IMG/VR virus record: IMGVR_UViG_3300042875_000670 | Location: 1 to 60,104 of that record | Length of the DNA: 60,104 nt | Direction: 5' to 3' (one strand) | Origin: a virus | Part shown: one piece after another, positions 15,941 to 23,793 of the stretch | Numbering within the stretch: position 1 is the first letter of the stretch | How the letters are laid out: every line of letters starts with the position of its first letter | Program-made: the position numbers and the translations under genes | The notes under the pieces: generated by a model | What the model was told of the DNA's origin: nothing | The model's input: the letters and a program-made list of their open reading frames with translations, nothing else | Databases searched by the model: none

Positions 15941-16209
15941 TAACTAAAAAAGATATTAGAGATTGGATGATTGAACATAATGTATATGGTGGAAATATTG
16001 AGGAAATAGATAATAGATTAACTCACGCTCAAATAAATCGTTACATTGTTAGATCAATATCTGCTGATTTTCCTGATTTAAAATACAATAAGGATAAGGA
16101 AAATGACTTTGATAGACATTTTGAAGATGTAGGGTGGCATATATATAATGAGTTACCTGATACTAATGAACCTCAATTAAATTACCTTGACATACTGGAG
16201 AAACTCTAA
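15937..16209 (+). CDS. small protein with C-terminal YLDILEKL tag (tag protein 3)
   Basis: 90 aa, beginning in the ATGA overlap. It shares MITKKDIRDWMIEHNVYG with the preceding protein and diverges in the middle (acidic KDKENDFDRHFEDVG). It ends LNYLDILEKL. The tandem pair probably arose by duplication. Function unknown. Confidence 0.7.
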   Translation: MITKKDIRDWMIEHNVYGGNIEEIDNRLTHAQINRYIVRSISADFPDLKYNKDKENDFDRHFEDVGWHIYNELPDTNEPQLNYLDILEKL

Positions 16210-16415
16210 TGTGGATAATGACAACCGTGTTACGTGAATATGGTCAAACCTTAACTAAAGGCGATAGAGTTCACTTTCTAAATACTACAGCTACTGTTGA
16301 AAGTGTGGTATTATATGGTGAAGTAGCTGAAATACAATTAGCACTAAATGTTAAATGTACTTTAGTTAAGATTAATGACGTAGTTGAACCAGTTTATTTA
16401 GAACAATTAGGATAG
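16209..16415 (+). CDS. hypothetical protein, 68 aa
   Basis: ATG 16209 lies 8 nt after GGAG (16197-16200) and overlaps the previous stop by one base. Short beta-rich sequence (TKGDRVHFLNTTATVESVVLYGEVAEIQLAL) that resembles a small barrel such as a KOW or SH3-like fold, though without a diagnostic motif. It is followed 7 nt later by the Sak4-like gene. Confidence 0.6.
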   Translation: MWIMTTVLREYGQTLTKGDRVHFLNTTATVESVVLYGEVAEIQLALNVKCTLVKINDVVEPVYLEQLG

Positions 16416-16422
16416 ATTTATC

Positions 16423-17253
16423 ATGGCTTTAATATTACCAAGAACAAGTACAGTTGCAGCTAATACAGATCCACGTATTTTAGTGTTACTAAGTAATACC
16501 AAAATAGGTAAGTCGTCAAATTTACTTAAATTACCTAATAGTCTACTTATTGACCTAGAAGATGGTAGTGAATATTATGATGGTACTAAACTTAACTTAC
16601 GCAAAGAAGCTGCTACTAGCGGTACTGGTTTAGGTTCATTATTAGAAGAAACAGCTAAGTTAATTAAAGCTGAAAACGTTAAAGCTGGTAAACCCATATA
16701 TGATTACATTGCACTTGATACATTAACTGCAATTGAAGCACTTGCTCTTGCTAAGGCTACATTCGAGTATAAGAAGTCGCCTATTGGTAAGAACTTCACG
16801 GGAAAGGATGTAACTGAGTTACCTAAAGGTGCTGGTTATGGTCTACTTAGACGGGCATTTATTGACATCGTTGAACCATTTAAAGGTTTAGCAGGTAAAG
16901 CTCTTATTCTCAGTGGTCACATTAAAGTAACGTCTGATGAGAAAACAGAGTTAGATGTGAAGGATATTCAGTTAACAGGAAGTCTTAAATTATACACAGT
17001 AGCTAACGCCGATGCTATTGGGTATATGTATCGTAGTAAGAAAAATAAGAATCAGAATATAATTAGTTTTCTTACTGATGAATCTAATATTGCTACTGGT
17101 GCTAGAAGTGAACATTTACGTAATAGTGAATTTGTGATTAGTGAATTAGATCCAACAACTAAAGAGTTAACTGTACATTGGGATAAGATATTCACATCAT
17201 TAGGTAGTAATCCATTACCAGTTGTACCTGCAACTAAGAAGATTCCTGTATGA
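16423..17253 (+). CDS. Sak4-like RecA-fold ATPase (AAA_24 type)
   Basis: 276 aa. The layout matches the phage AAA_24/Sak4 family: RILVLLSNTKIGKSSNLLKLPNSLLIDLEDG, with a P-loop at residues 24-32 in which the first Gly is replaced by Ser; then YIALDTLTAIE (Walker B), and LILSGHIK (sensor strand). Sak4-type proteins act with SSB in single-strand annealing recombination; an SSB-like gene lies at 21717. The C-terminal TATKKIPV tail is short. Good RBS not obvious. The stop overlaps the next ATG. Confidence 0.75.
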   Translation: MALILPRTSTVAANTDPRILVLLSNTKIGKSSNLLKLPNSLLIDLEDGSEYYDGTKLNLRKEAATSGTGLGSLLEETAKLIKAENVKAGKPIYDYIALDTLTAIEALALAKATFEYKKSPIGKNFTGKDVTELPKGAGYGLLRRAFIDIVEPFKGLAGKALILSGHIKVTSDEKTELDVKDIQLTGSLKLYTVANADAIGYMYRSKKNKNQNIISFLTDESNIATGARSEHLRNSEFVISELDPTTKELTVHWDKIFTSLGSNPLPVVPATKKIPV

Positions 17254-17492
17254 ACGATGCTGTAGCATATCAAGTAATTAGTCGTAATAACGATAGATCC
17301 GGCAATCCATATAGACTTATATTAATTTATGATGCGGGATTTAAGGTTATCCATGTTGTAGAATCTCGCCAATCAAGTCCTAATTATGTCTATCATGAAT
17401 GTCGTGGATTAATAGAGTTACCATCATTTCATCTAGAACCTAGAAGATACAATTCTTTTAAATCTAGATATGATGTAGTTAGCGAAATTTAA
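17250..17492 (+). CDS. hypothetical protein, 80 aa
   Basis: Begins in an ATGA overlap with the Sak4-like gene. Compact alpha/beta sequence with a CRGLIEL stretch that faintly recalls the ECRGLIL motif of the RNA ligase downstream, but it is too short for a ligase domain. Function unknown. A terminator hairpin follows. Confidence 0.6.
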   Translation: MNDAVAYQVISRNNDRSGNPYRLILIYDAGFKVIHVVESRQSSPNYVYHECRGLIELPSFHLEPRRYNSFKSRYDVVSEI

Positions 17493-17499
17493 CTTAGTT

Positions 17500-17527
17500 A
17501 GTGCAGTTAGTAATAGCTGCACTTTTT
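17500..17527 (+). terminator. rho-independent terminator / hairpin before a start codon
   Basis: AGTGCAG (17500-17506) pairs with CTGCACT (17517-17523), loop TTAGTAATAG, followed by a T tract to 17527. It ends the preceding cluster. The ATGATG of the next gene begins at 17529/17532, 5 or 8 nt after the stem. Confidence 0.8.
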
Positions 17528-17531
17528 AATG

Positions 17532-17720
17532 ATGATTAACAATAAACGCGTGTTAATTAAGTTTGGAAGTTGTCCAAATGATAATAGATATTATAATCAA
17601 TCTCGTCTTTGTAACATTCGTCATAGAATCAGACAACAAACTAAGCGACAATTAAAACATATAGCTGATAATTATTCAATAAATCGTAGTTGGGATAACT
17701 TTATTCAACCAATATGCTAG
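17532..17720 (+). CDS. hypothetical basic protein, 62 aa
   Basis: Starts at ATG 17532 (or 17529) just after the terminator, with no Shine-Dalgarno. Strongly basic (NIRHRIRQQTKRQLKH), which suggests RNA or DNA binding, with two or three cysteines (SCPND, RLCN, PIC). It overlaps the RNA ligase gene by 7 nt. No family recognised. Confidence 0.55.
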   Translation: MINNKRVLIKFGSCPNDNRYYNQSRLCNIRHRIRQQTKRQLKHIADNYSINRSWDNFIQPIC

Positions 17721-18790
17721 TACAAGAATATCTCCGAACTAAGTCATTAAAAGACTTAACCGCCGAATTAGGAATACAAGTTAGACGACATACTAAATAT
17801 CCTAATCTAGTTGGATTATGTTATTGGAATGTTACATCACCCTATTATCATCCAATAGTAACTGAATGTCGCGGATTAATATTAGATGAAGCTAATGATT
17901 GGAATGTTGTAGCATATCCATTTGATAGATTCTATAACTATGGTGAATCATGTGCAGCAGAAATAGACTTCGATAACTCTTATGCTTATAAGAAGTTAGA
18001 TGGCAGTCTAATCATTATGTATTACTACAATGATGAATGGTTAGTTGCAACTACTGGATCTCCTGATGCTGGTGGAACTATACTTGATTATAGTGTTACA
18101 TTTGCTGAACTTGCATGGACTGTATTTATGCAAGAATCATATAAATTAGATGACTTTGATGTTAACTATACGTATATGTTTGAGTTATGTACACCATTTA
18201 ATCCAGTAGTTGTATCACATAGTAGTAACTCATTAACTTTAATTGGAGTTAGAAATAGAACTACATTACGTGAGGAGTCGATAGCACAACCTAAGTTCAC
18301 TTCGTTTAAGTTAGTTGACTATCTTGAATATGGTTTAACTATAGATGAAGTTAGAGATGAGTTAGTTAAGTTAGATGGATTACATAATGAAGGTTATGTA
18401 ATAGTAGAATGGTGTACTTGGAAACGAGTTAAATTAAAACACGATGATTATGTTAAATATCATAGGATTAAATCAAGCGTTACCAAACGTGACATATTAG
18501 AGTTAGTTAGAACAGGTGAAGGTAATGAGTTTATCAGTTACTTCCATGAATTTAGTAGCATCTACAATAACTACTTAACTAAATACAATAAGTTATGTGA
18601 GTTAATTGAACATGATTTAAATGAGTTCGCTAAAATCACCGATAAGAAACAGTTTGCAATAGCTATCTCTAACATCAAATGGAAAGTTATCCTATTCTCA
18701 ATTAGAGATGGTCATAGTAAGTCAGTTAAAGAAGCACTATCTAAGTTGTTGTTAAAGAATTTTGAGGAGTTGATGAAATTATGCAAGTAA
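17714..18790 (+). CDS. RNA ligase, T4 Rnl1-like
   Basis: 358 aa. Nucleotidyltransferase ligase motifs in order: TECRGLILDE (residues about 53-62), FDRFYNYGE, motif I KLDGS with the adenylated lysine at residue 94, a FELCTPFNPVV stretch, EGYVIVEW (motif IV) and VKLKHDDYVKYHRIK (motif V). It should join RNA 5'-phosphate and 3'-hydroxyl ends using ATP. The polynucleotide kinase/phosphatase next door prepares exactly those ends, as in the T4 tRNA repair system. The genes overlap by 10 nt. Confidence 0.9.
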   Translation: MLVQEYLRTKSLKDLTAELGIQVRRHTKYPNLVGLCYWNVTSPYYHPIVTECRGLILDEANDWNVVAYPFDRFYNYGESCAAEIDFDNSYAYKKLDGSLIIMYYYNDEWLVATTGSPDAGGTILDYSVTFAELAWTVFMQESYKLDDFDVNYTYMFELCTPFNPVVVSHSSNSLTLIGVRNRTTLREESIAQPKFTSFKLVDYLEYGLTIDEVRDELVKLDGLHNEGYVIVEWCTWKRVKLKHDDYVKYHRIKSSVTKRDILELVRTGEGNEFISYFHEFSSIYNNYLTKYNKLCELIEHDLNEFAKITDKKQFAIAISNIKWKVILFSIRDGHSKSVKEALSKLLLKNFEELMKLCK

Positions 18791-19629
18791 TTATGACAGT
18801 TGGCTTACCTGGATCTGGTAAAACTACATACGCTATACAATTAGTTACCGATGTACCTGGATGGAAGCGTATTAATAAAGACGATATTCGCACCATGATG
18901 GACAACGGCGTATACAGTAAGAAAAATGAGAAGTTTGTTATTCAATGTGAGGAATTACTAATACTAGAGGCACTTAGTAATGGGTATAATGTGATACTTG
19001 ATAATACGCACCTTTGTCCAAAGCATAAGACTAGAATTGCCGCATTAATTGAAGGTAAAGCTGAATTAATCATCAATGATAGTTTTCTTACCGTTCCTCT
19101 ATCTGAGTGCATTAAACGTGATCTAACTCGAACTAACTCAGTAGGTGAAGCTGTTATTCGTGGTATGTACGATAAATATCTGTATGTTGATCCTCCTAGT
19201 GCAGCTAGAATAGAAGGTCTTCCAGATTGCGTCATAATTGACCTTGACGGTACTCTAAGTCTACTTAATGGTCGTAATCCCTATGATGCTAGTACGTGCG
19301 AGGATGACCTACTTAATGAACCAGTCTATGAGTTATATAAGTTGTATTATCCGAGTAAGAAAATAGTATTAGTATCAGGACGTAAGGATACTTGGAAAGA
19401 TCAGACTATTAGTTGGTTAGATAAACATAACATTAGATATGATGCGTTGTATATGCGTGCTGAACTTGATCAACGTAAGGATAGTGTAGTTAAACAGGAG
19501 ATATATGAAGCGTATATCAAGAATGTTTATAATGTTCATGCTGTAATTGATGATAGACCACAGGTATTAAGAATGTGGCGGGATAATGGACTATTCACTA
19601 TTAACGTAGGACATGGAGTTAATTTCTAA
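18781..19629 (+). CDS. polynucleotide 5'-kinase / 3'-phosphatase (T4 Pnkp-like)
   Basis: 282 aa. N-terminal kinase P-loop GLPGSGKTTY (residues about 7-16), RINKDDIRTMM (as in T4 Pnkp) and ILDNTHL. The C-terminal HAD-type phosphatase has VIIDLDGTLS (nucleophile and acid aspartates), VLVSGRKDTW (motif II) and VIDDRPQVLRMW (motif III/IV). Both domains look complete. It heals cleaved tRNA ends for the RNA ligase encoded upstream. This is a classic answer to host anticodon nucleases. Confidence 0.9.
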   Translation: MQVIMTVGLPGSGKTTYAIQLVTDVPGWKRINKDDIRTMMDNGVYSKKNEKFVIQCEELLILEALSNGYNVILDNTHLCPKHKTRIAALIEGKAELIINDSFLTVPLSECIKRDLTRTNSVGEAVIRGMYDKYLYVDPPSAARIEGLPDCVIIDLDGTLSLLNGRNPYDASTCEDDLLNEPVYELYKLYYPSKKIVLVSGRKDTWKDQTISWLDKHNIRYDALYMRAELDQRKDSVVKQEIYEAYIKNVYNVHAVIDDRPQVLRMWRDNGLFTINVGHGVNF

Positions 19630-19766
19630 TGATAGAGAACGATAATCAACTTGAAGTTACATTAAATGCAATATCTAAGTTTGCTACATCTATTGCTAAC
19701 TTAGCTAATGTAGATAGAATTGGTACTACAACTAACGATAAGTTAAAAGGTGTTAGAGTTGTTTAA
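19629..19766 (+). CDS. hypothetical protein, 45 aa
   Basis: ATG 19629 overlaps the last base of the kinase stop (TAATG) and the frame closes at TAA 19764-19766. Serine/threonine/asparagine-rich small protein (QLEVTLNAISKFATSIANLA) with one amphipathic helix. Function unknown. Followed immediately by another short gene. Confidence 0.5.
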   Translation: MIENDNQLEVTLNAISKFATSIANLANVDRIGTTTNDKLKGVRVV

Positions 19767-19940
19767 TTGTTAAGTAATCATCAATTAGAGCAATTAAATC
19801 AATTGCGACAAACTGATATGTATGAAGCATTAGATACATTATCTAATTGGGTTCAGGCTATGAATAATAATAATGATGTACCTGATGAATTACAAGCTGT
19901 ATATGACCGTGTTTGGGAAATGGAGAAACACAATATTTAA
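19767..19940 (+). CDS. hypothetical protein, 57 aa
   Basis: TTG 19767 follows the preceding TAA without a gap. ATG codons exist only at residue 18 or later. Helical acidic protein (DMYEALDTLSNWVQAMNNNNDVPDELQAVYDRVWEME) that resembles genuine phage small proteins in composition. Start uncertain; function unknown. Confidence 0.5.
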   Translation: MLSNHQLEQLNQLRQTDMYEALDTLSNWVQAMNNNNDVPDELQAVYDRVWEMEKHNI

Positions 19941-19970
19941 TTAGAACATCAGTTACTAATTAATGACGGC

Positions 19971-20010
19971 GTAGCAATAACTGTTGTATTAATACAGTGG
20001 TTATTACTAC
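19971..20010 (+). other. long imperfect hairpin in intergenic region
   Basis: Left arm 19971-19989 pairs with right arm 19992-20010 around a 2-nt turn. The 19 positions have one mismatch and three G-U pairs when read as RNA. It has no T tract, so it is not a normal terminator. It could be a structured non-coding RNA, a processing site or an operator. Confidence 0.5.
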
Positions 20011-20023
20011 GTTACTAAATATC

Positions 20024-20044
20024 TAGTTCCTAACTATGGAACTA
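20024..20044 (+). other. second intergenic hairpin
   Basis: TAGTTCC (20024-20030) pairs with GGAACTA (20038-20044), loop TAACTAT. It lies 50 nt before the next start codon, downstream of the long hairpin, so the 145-nt gap holds two structured elements and no ORF. Confidence 0.5.
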
Positions 20045-20094
20045 AGTTAATTGCGCGAACATTATTGAATTAACTAGTGTAATAGGTGAAACAC

Positions 20095-20298
20095 ATGGAA
20101 ACACAAGAGATATTAATTAAGATACTTGAACTATTAGACAAACAGAATTGTGTAATTTCTGATCTTGTTTGGAATAGTGAAAAAGACACTAATTTTCAAT
20201 ACGATATATGTAAAATAGGTGATGAAATAACCCAATTGCATAATCAAATGATAAGTAATGCTAAGTCAACTGATATTACATGGGATGCAAGTAAATGA
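20095..20298 (+). CDS. hypothetical protein, 67 aa
   Basis: ATG 20095 is preferred over GTG 20086 because AGGTGAAAC precedes it; near-identical leaders occur at 25456 and 30142. Helical, mildly acidic protein (ILIKILELLDKQNCVISDLV). Function unknown. The end overlaps a broken antirepressor-like ORF. Confidence 0.6.
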   Translation: METQEILIKILELLDKQNCVISDLVWNSEKDTNFQYDICKIGDEITQLHNQMISNAKSTDITWDASK

Positions 20299-20559
20299 TG
20301 AAAACAGAATTAAATTTAATCAAGATTTAGCATTACAGTTACTTGAATCTGAAGTAGAATTTCCAATTGATTTTGAAGATGCTTGGACATGGTTATCATG
20401 ATATGATAAATCTACAGGTAAAAGAGCATTACTAAATTGTGGTTTTGTGGAGGAATTAGACTTCCACATTTCTGCGGAGGCGACAACCACAGGCATTTCA
20501 GCCATTCCAAGGAGTCTATTTTTCTTACTAGTCTCACATTTACATTAATTAGGAATTAA
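20285..20559 (+). pseudogene. degraded antirepressor-like (MSV199-type) gene
   Basis: ATG 20285 opens a frame whose product resembles the MSV199-type domain of phage antirepressors: VEFPIDFEDAWTWLS, then an in-frame TGA (20399-20401), then YDKSTGKRALLNCGFVEEL. The expected IFLT-containing end (KESIFLTSLTFTLIRN, 20509-20559) lies in another frame, so a frameshift is also present near 20505. The frameshift region adjoins a TTTTTCTTAC copy (20519). It is probably a dead regulator next to a living one. Confidence 0.6.
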
Positions 20560-20563
20560 ACAA

Positions 20564-21364
20564 ATGAAAGCTACAAGAACTACGATTAAATACGGTTCAG
20601 TTGATTTAGAAGTATTTATGCTTTCTGATGGTACGTATAAACTTAGTCAAACTCAAGCTGGATTATCAATAAATAAACGTCCTGCAAGCCTTAACGAATT
20701 TTTAGCAGGTAAATCCTCAGAAGCTTTACCACATAAGGATTCCAGCCTTGTCGAAGTTGAAATTGACAGTAGACCTGGTATTAAATTTAACGCTGTACCT
20801 ATTAAACTTATTGTTTCTTACTGGACATATTGGGCTAATAAAGGTAATACCTTAGCTCAAGCGTTATTAGCTGCTGGTACAGAAGAAACTATTAATCGTC
20901 TATGTGATACAGCATTTAACGTAATTAAATCAGATGAGGAATATAATAATCAAACATTAGATAACATTAATCAGAATCAGATGTTATTTGAAATGATGAA
21001 GATGATTAACTCAATGAACGAGAAGTTAACACAACAAGAAGAAACTAATAAACAACTATTATCTAGAACAACTAAGTTAGATGCTATTGAAGAAGCTCAC
21101 ACTAATAATCCTGGTATTAAAGATGTAATTGATGCAGAGTTAGAACATAATTATTCAGATGATGTTAGTTTTACGGTAGTTGAATATCTTAATCATAAAG
21201 GAGTTAGCTTAACTCATGCCACTACATTAAGTAAACGCGCTCCTCAGTTTGTTAGATGTGGTAGTTTTGGACAACCTACACGTAATAGTAAATGTCAATA
21301 CGTTTATACAGGCAACCAAGTTAATTATCTAGATTGTGCATTAAGAACTATATTGGATATTTAA
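20564..21364 (+). CDS. antirepressor-like regulator with shared C-terminal domain
   Basis: 266 aa. The N-terminal about 110 residues (LSDGTYKLSQTQAGLSINKRP...KFNAVPIKLIVSYWTYWANKGN) match a phage regulator type also present in the protein at 39109-39960. A coiled-coil linker follows. The C-terminal domain (NNPGIKDVIDAEL...TVVEYLNHKGVSLTHATTLSKRAPQFVR) recurs in the proteins at 33311, 34951 and 39109. It is probably a DNA-binding regulator of phage genes. A weak AGGA precedes the start. Confidence 0.7.
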   Translation: MKATRTTIKYGSVDLEVFMLSDGTYKLSQTQAGLSINKRPASLNEFLAGKSSEALPHKDSSLVEVEIDSRPGIKFNAVPIKLIVSYWTYWANKGNTLAQALLAAGTEETINRLCDTAFNVIKSDEEYNNQTLDNINQNQMLFEMMKMINSMNEKLTQQEETNKQLLSRTTKLDAIEEAHTNNPGIKDVIDAELEHNYSDDVSFTVVEYLNHKGVSLTHATTLSKRAPQFVRCGSFGQPTRNSKCQYVYTGNQVNYLDCALRTILDI

Positions 21365-21367
21365 ATT

Positions 21368-21625
21368 ATGAAGATAACATTACCAATTCAATACTTTCTA
21401 TTTAGTGTAGTTGCAGAACATAATAATCCCGCAGTATTGAAATACATTGCTGATGTATTATGTGATCATTACTTTGTACCTGATGAAATAACTGAAGCAA
21501 TGTTAATTGACTTTGCTGCTAGTAAAGCTGCCTGTAATAACGCTACTGAATGTGAGTGGGTTAAAACAACACTAATAACTTGGTATAAGAAGTATTATCG
21601 ACCTAATCGTCATAGACCCATGTAA
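21368..21625 (+). CDS. hypothetical protein, 85 aa
   Basis: Three bases after the regulator stop. Helical protein with three cysteines (VLCDHYF, KAACNNATECEW), but no CxxC arrangement, and a basic end (YRPNRHRPM). Function unknown. It is followed by a 91-nt non-coding stretch leading to the SSB gene, in which I see no strong promoter. Confidence 0.6.
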   Translation: MKITLPIQYFLFSVVAEHNNPAVLKYIADVLCDHYFVPDEITEAMLIDFAASKAACNNATECEWVKTTLITWYKKYYRPNRHRPM

Positions 21626-21716
21626 TTTTAGATTATTGTGGTAATATAGTTGAAGTAACATCGTGCGGGGTGACTAAGCACAACAAACGACAAAGTTAAA
21701 TAAGGAACAAAGAATC

Positions 21717-22136
21717 ATGGCTTATCAATTTTATCTATCTGGTACTGAATCTACAATTGCTGGACGTTTAGTAGCAGATATTGTTATTGAGACTAAAGGT
21801 GAGAAGCGTACTGCAAAGATTAAGATTGCAGCTAACGCAGGAAGTAAGAAAAATCCAGCGGGTGATTATGAGAACATTGTAGATTTTTATGATCTCACAA
21901 TCTGGGATAACGGTGGCGCATCTACTGAGTTTCTAGATGCTATTGAGAAACCACCATCTGAGAAGTTAGTATTCAAGAAGGGTAATAATGTTGTATTCCA
22001 TGGCATGATTACTAATGGAGTACGCGAATATGAAGGTAAAGCATATAAAGATACTAAGGTTAATCACTTCTTTCATCTAGCTAAAGTAATGCCTAATGTA
22101 GCTAAACAACAAGAAGATGTTAGTGGTGGTTATTAA
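21717..22136 (+). CDS. ssb: single-stranded DNA-binding protein (OB-fold)
   Basis: 139 aa, with AAGGAAC upstream. The pattern is that of SSB-type OB folds: GRLVADIVIETKGEKRTAKIKIAAN, VDFYDLTIWDN, KLVFKKGNNVVFHGMITNGVREYEGKAYKDTKVNHFFHLAKV. The usual acidic C-terminal tip that recruits partners is missing; it ends DVSGGY instead. It should coat ssDNA during replication and serve the Sak4-like ATPase. The stop overlaps the next ATG (TAATG). Confidence 0.7.
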   Translation: MAYQFYLSGTESTIAGRLVADIVIETKGEKRTAKIKIAANAGSKKNPAGDYENIVDFYDLTIWDNGGASTEFLDAIEKPPSEKLVFKKGNNVVFHGMITNGVREYEGKAYKDTKVNHFFHLAKVMPNVAKQQEDVSGGY

Positions 22137-22474
22137 TGTAACTAATACTAAATCTAATAATAGTAATATTAACTGTATTTAGTTGTACTGCAATTGACGC
22201 ATCTGAATTAACTCACACTAATATTAATGGTGTACTAGTTGATAAGTGGCATGAGGAATCATGTACACCTAACTCCGATGGTAGCGGTAACTATCTAGGT
22301 GAAAGTTGTTCAGATAAGTACACTATTGTAGTTGTTGATGATACTAATGAACGACATGAATATCAAGTTAGTTACAGTGAATTTGGTGATTTATTAACTA
22401 AGTCATCCATCTCTGTTTCTTACGATATAGGTCGTCTTGGTATATTTCATAATTTCCATTTAGAATCCAAGTAA
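22136..22474 (+). pseudogene. lipoprotein-like gene with TAA as second codon
   Basis: ATG 22136 overlaps the ssb stop. The very next codon is TAA, after which the frame stays open for 110 codons to TAA 22472-22474. The continuing translation begins LILNLIIVILTVFSC and so has the hydrophobic core and lipobox-like cysteine of a signal peptide. The secreted part has further cysteines (EESC, GESC). A lysine codon AAA in place of TAA would give a perfect lipoprotein start. It is either a nonsense-mutated gene, readthrough, or initiation at a downstream ATA. Confidence 0.55.
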
Positions 22475-22480
22475 TGTGAT

Positions 22481-22517
22481 ATATTAGTCTTATATTTAAT
22501 ATGTATAAGACTAATAT
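22481..22517 (+). promoter_or_regulatory. 14-bp perfect inverted repeat around the exonuclease start
   Basis: Left arm 22481-22494 is exactly complementary to right arm 22504-22517. The 9-nt loop contains ATG 22501, and the second ATG (22516) is at the foot of the right arm. As RNA it would hide the start; as DNA it is a palindromic operator. No such element precedes the other replication genes. Confidence 0.7.
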
Positions 22518-23313
22518 GTTAACTCAAATAAATGATGAAGTAGAAGGTCGTTCATATCAATTAGATGGAACAACTAAGAAATTTAAATCAGTTACTACAT
22601 TAATTAACTACGCTAAACCTAAAGAGGGATTACTTAAATGGCGTGCTAGTGTAGGTGAAGCTGAAGCTAATAAAATAACACAGACTGCTGCAACTCGTGG
22701 TACTGAGGTACATAAATTAATCGAGGATTATTATAAGAGTAAGAAAACAAGCGTAACTCAAACAAGTGATGATGTATTCTTCAATAAGTTTCTACCTGTA
22801 CTTGATTTCATAACTCCCATAGCTGTTGAAGAGAAGACATATTGGGTAGATGAAGCTACTGGACGTGGATTTGCTGGTACATACGATATGTGCGGCAATG
22901 TAGATACCACTAAGTTCATTGGTAGAGATAGTGGGGTTATTACTTCATCTAATTCAGTGGCGGACTGGAAAAACTGGAATAGAGCTAAATATCCAGTTGC
23001 ACAAACTAAAGATGGTGGTAAGTATTATCCTCTAATTGGGTACTACTTACAATTATCTGCTTATTGTGCTGCTATAAATCAACGTACTAATTGCATTCAT
23101 GAAGTAAGTAACGCATATATTATTGGAGTTACTGAAACTTGCAGATCACCATTTATCTATTATCTTAATGATGATGCTGTAATGTTCTATTGGGATAAAA
23201 TGAAGAACTTAGTTAATTGCTACTATGATAATGCTAAGTTCGATTGGGAACAAATGGAAACTGAAGCTGAACGATATGGGTTTCTAGGAGAACGAGTAGA
23301 TTTAGTTAAATAG
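22501..23313 (+). CDS. PD-(D/E)XK exonuclease, MGME1/Cas4-like
   Basis: 270 aa from ATG 22501 (or 266 from 22516). Motifs of the MGME1-type phage exonucleases: FKSVTTLINYAKPKEGLLKWRASVGEAEANKI, then AATRGTEVHKLIEDYY, GFAGTYDMCG (the first acidic residue) and the VADWKNW core lysine (D-x-K), with YYLQLSAYCAA as the closing helix. It should degrade DNA ends for replication or recombination together with SSB and the Sak4-like ATPase. The start codon lies in a strong inverted repeat, suggesting autoregulation. Confidence 0.8.
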   Translation: MYKTNMLTQINDEVEGRSYQLDGTTKKFKSVTTLINYAKPKEGLLKWRASVGEAEANKITQTAATRGTEVHKLIEDYYKSKKTSVTQTSDDVFFNKFLPVLDFITPIAVEEKTYWVDEATGRGFAGTYDMCGNVDTTKFIGRDSGVITSSNSVADWKNWNRAKYPVAQTKDGGKYYPLIGYYLQLSAYCAAINQRTNCIHEVSNAYIIGVTETCRSPFIYYLNDDAVMFYWDKMKNLVNCYYDNAKFDWEQMETEAERYGFLGERVDLVK

Positions 23314-23323
23314 GAATAGTAAC

Positions 23324-23791
23324 ATGACATATTCATACCAATACATTCACAATCATCCAGGTAATCCATTCATTAATATCTACTATCAAGATAAGTACGT
23401 TTACATTGATTCAGATGATGTAACTAGAGATTATGTATTTAATCTCTACTTTACATTACTTAAGTTTGATGATATTGAAGTACAAGTTAAGTTAGCTGAG
23501 TTATATGAGATAGCTAAATCAAAAGGACTTGAAAATATTAACTTCGATAGAACTAGTTATCATGACTTAGATGGAATTGCGCTAACTAAGGATAAGTCTG
23601 CGCGATTTATAATTGCGTTAGTTAAATGTAACGGAGAATTAACTAGTTATATTGTATGGGGTGATGATAGGTTAGCAGACAGAAGTAGAAGTATGAGTTG
23701 CCGCATTAAATTACCTTATGATAAACGTGAGCAATTTGAGACATTAAGTGGTTTAACGTTACATGAAATAGAAGTAGTTGTAGGAAATTAA
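23324..23791 (+). CDS. hypothetical protein, 155 aa
   Basis: ATG 23324 with AGGA about 10 nt upstream. Rich in aromatic and acidic residues (YSYQYIHNHPGNPFINIYYQDKYVYIDSDD in pieces), with alternating helix and strand. No conserved catalytic motif seen; function unknown. Spaced 2 nt from the next gene in an apparent operon of three unknown proteins (23324-25456). Confidence 0.7.
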   Translation: MTYSYQYIHNHPGNPFINIYYQDKYVYIDSDDVTRDYVFNLYFTLLKFDDIEVQVKLAELYEIAKSKGLENINFDRTSYHDLDGIALTKDKSARFIIALVKCNGELTSYIVWGDDRLADRSRSMSCRIKLPYDKREQFETLSGLTLHEIEVVVGN

Positions 23792-23793
23792 TT

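Noticed and set aside
21626-21716. Promoter for the ssb gene
   Set aside because: A TATAGT-like hexamer is present, but no convincing -35 element at normal spacing, and a GTGC/GCAC stem of 4 bp is too weak to name.
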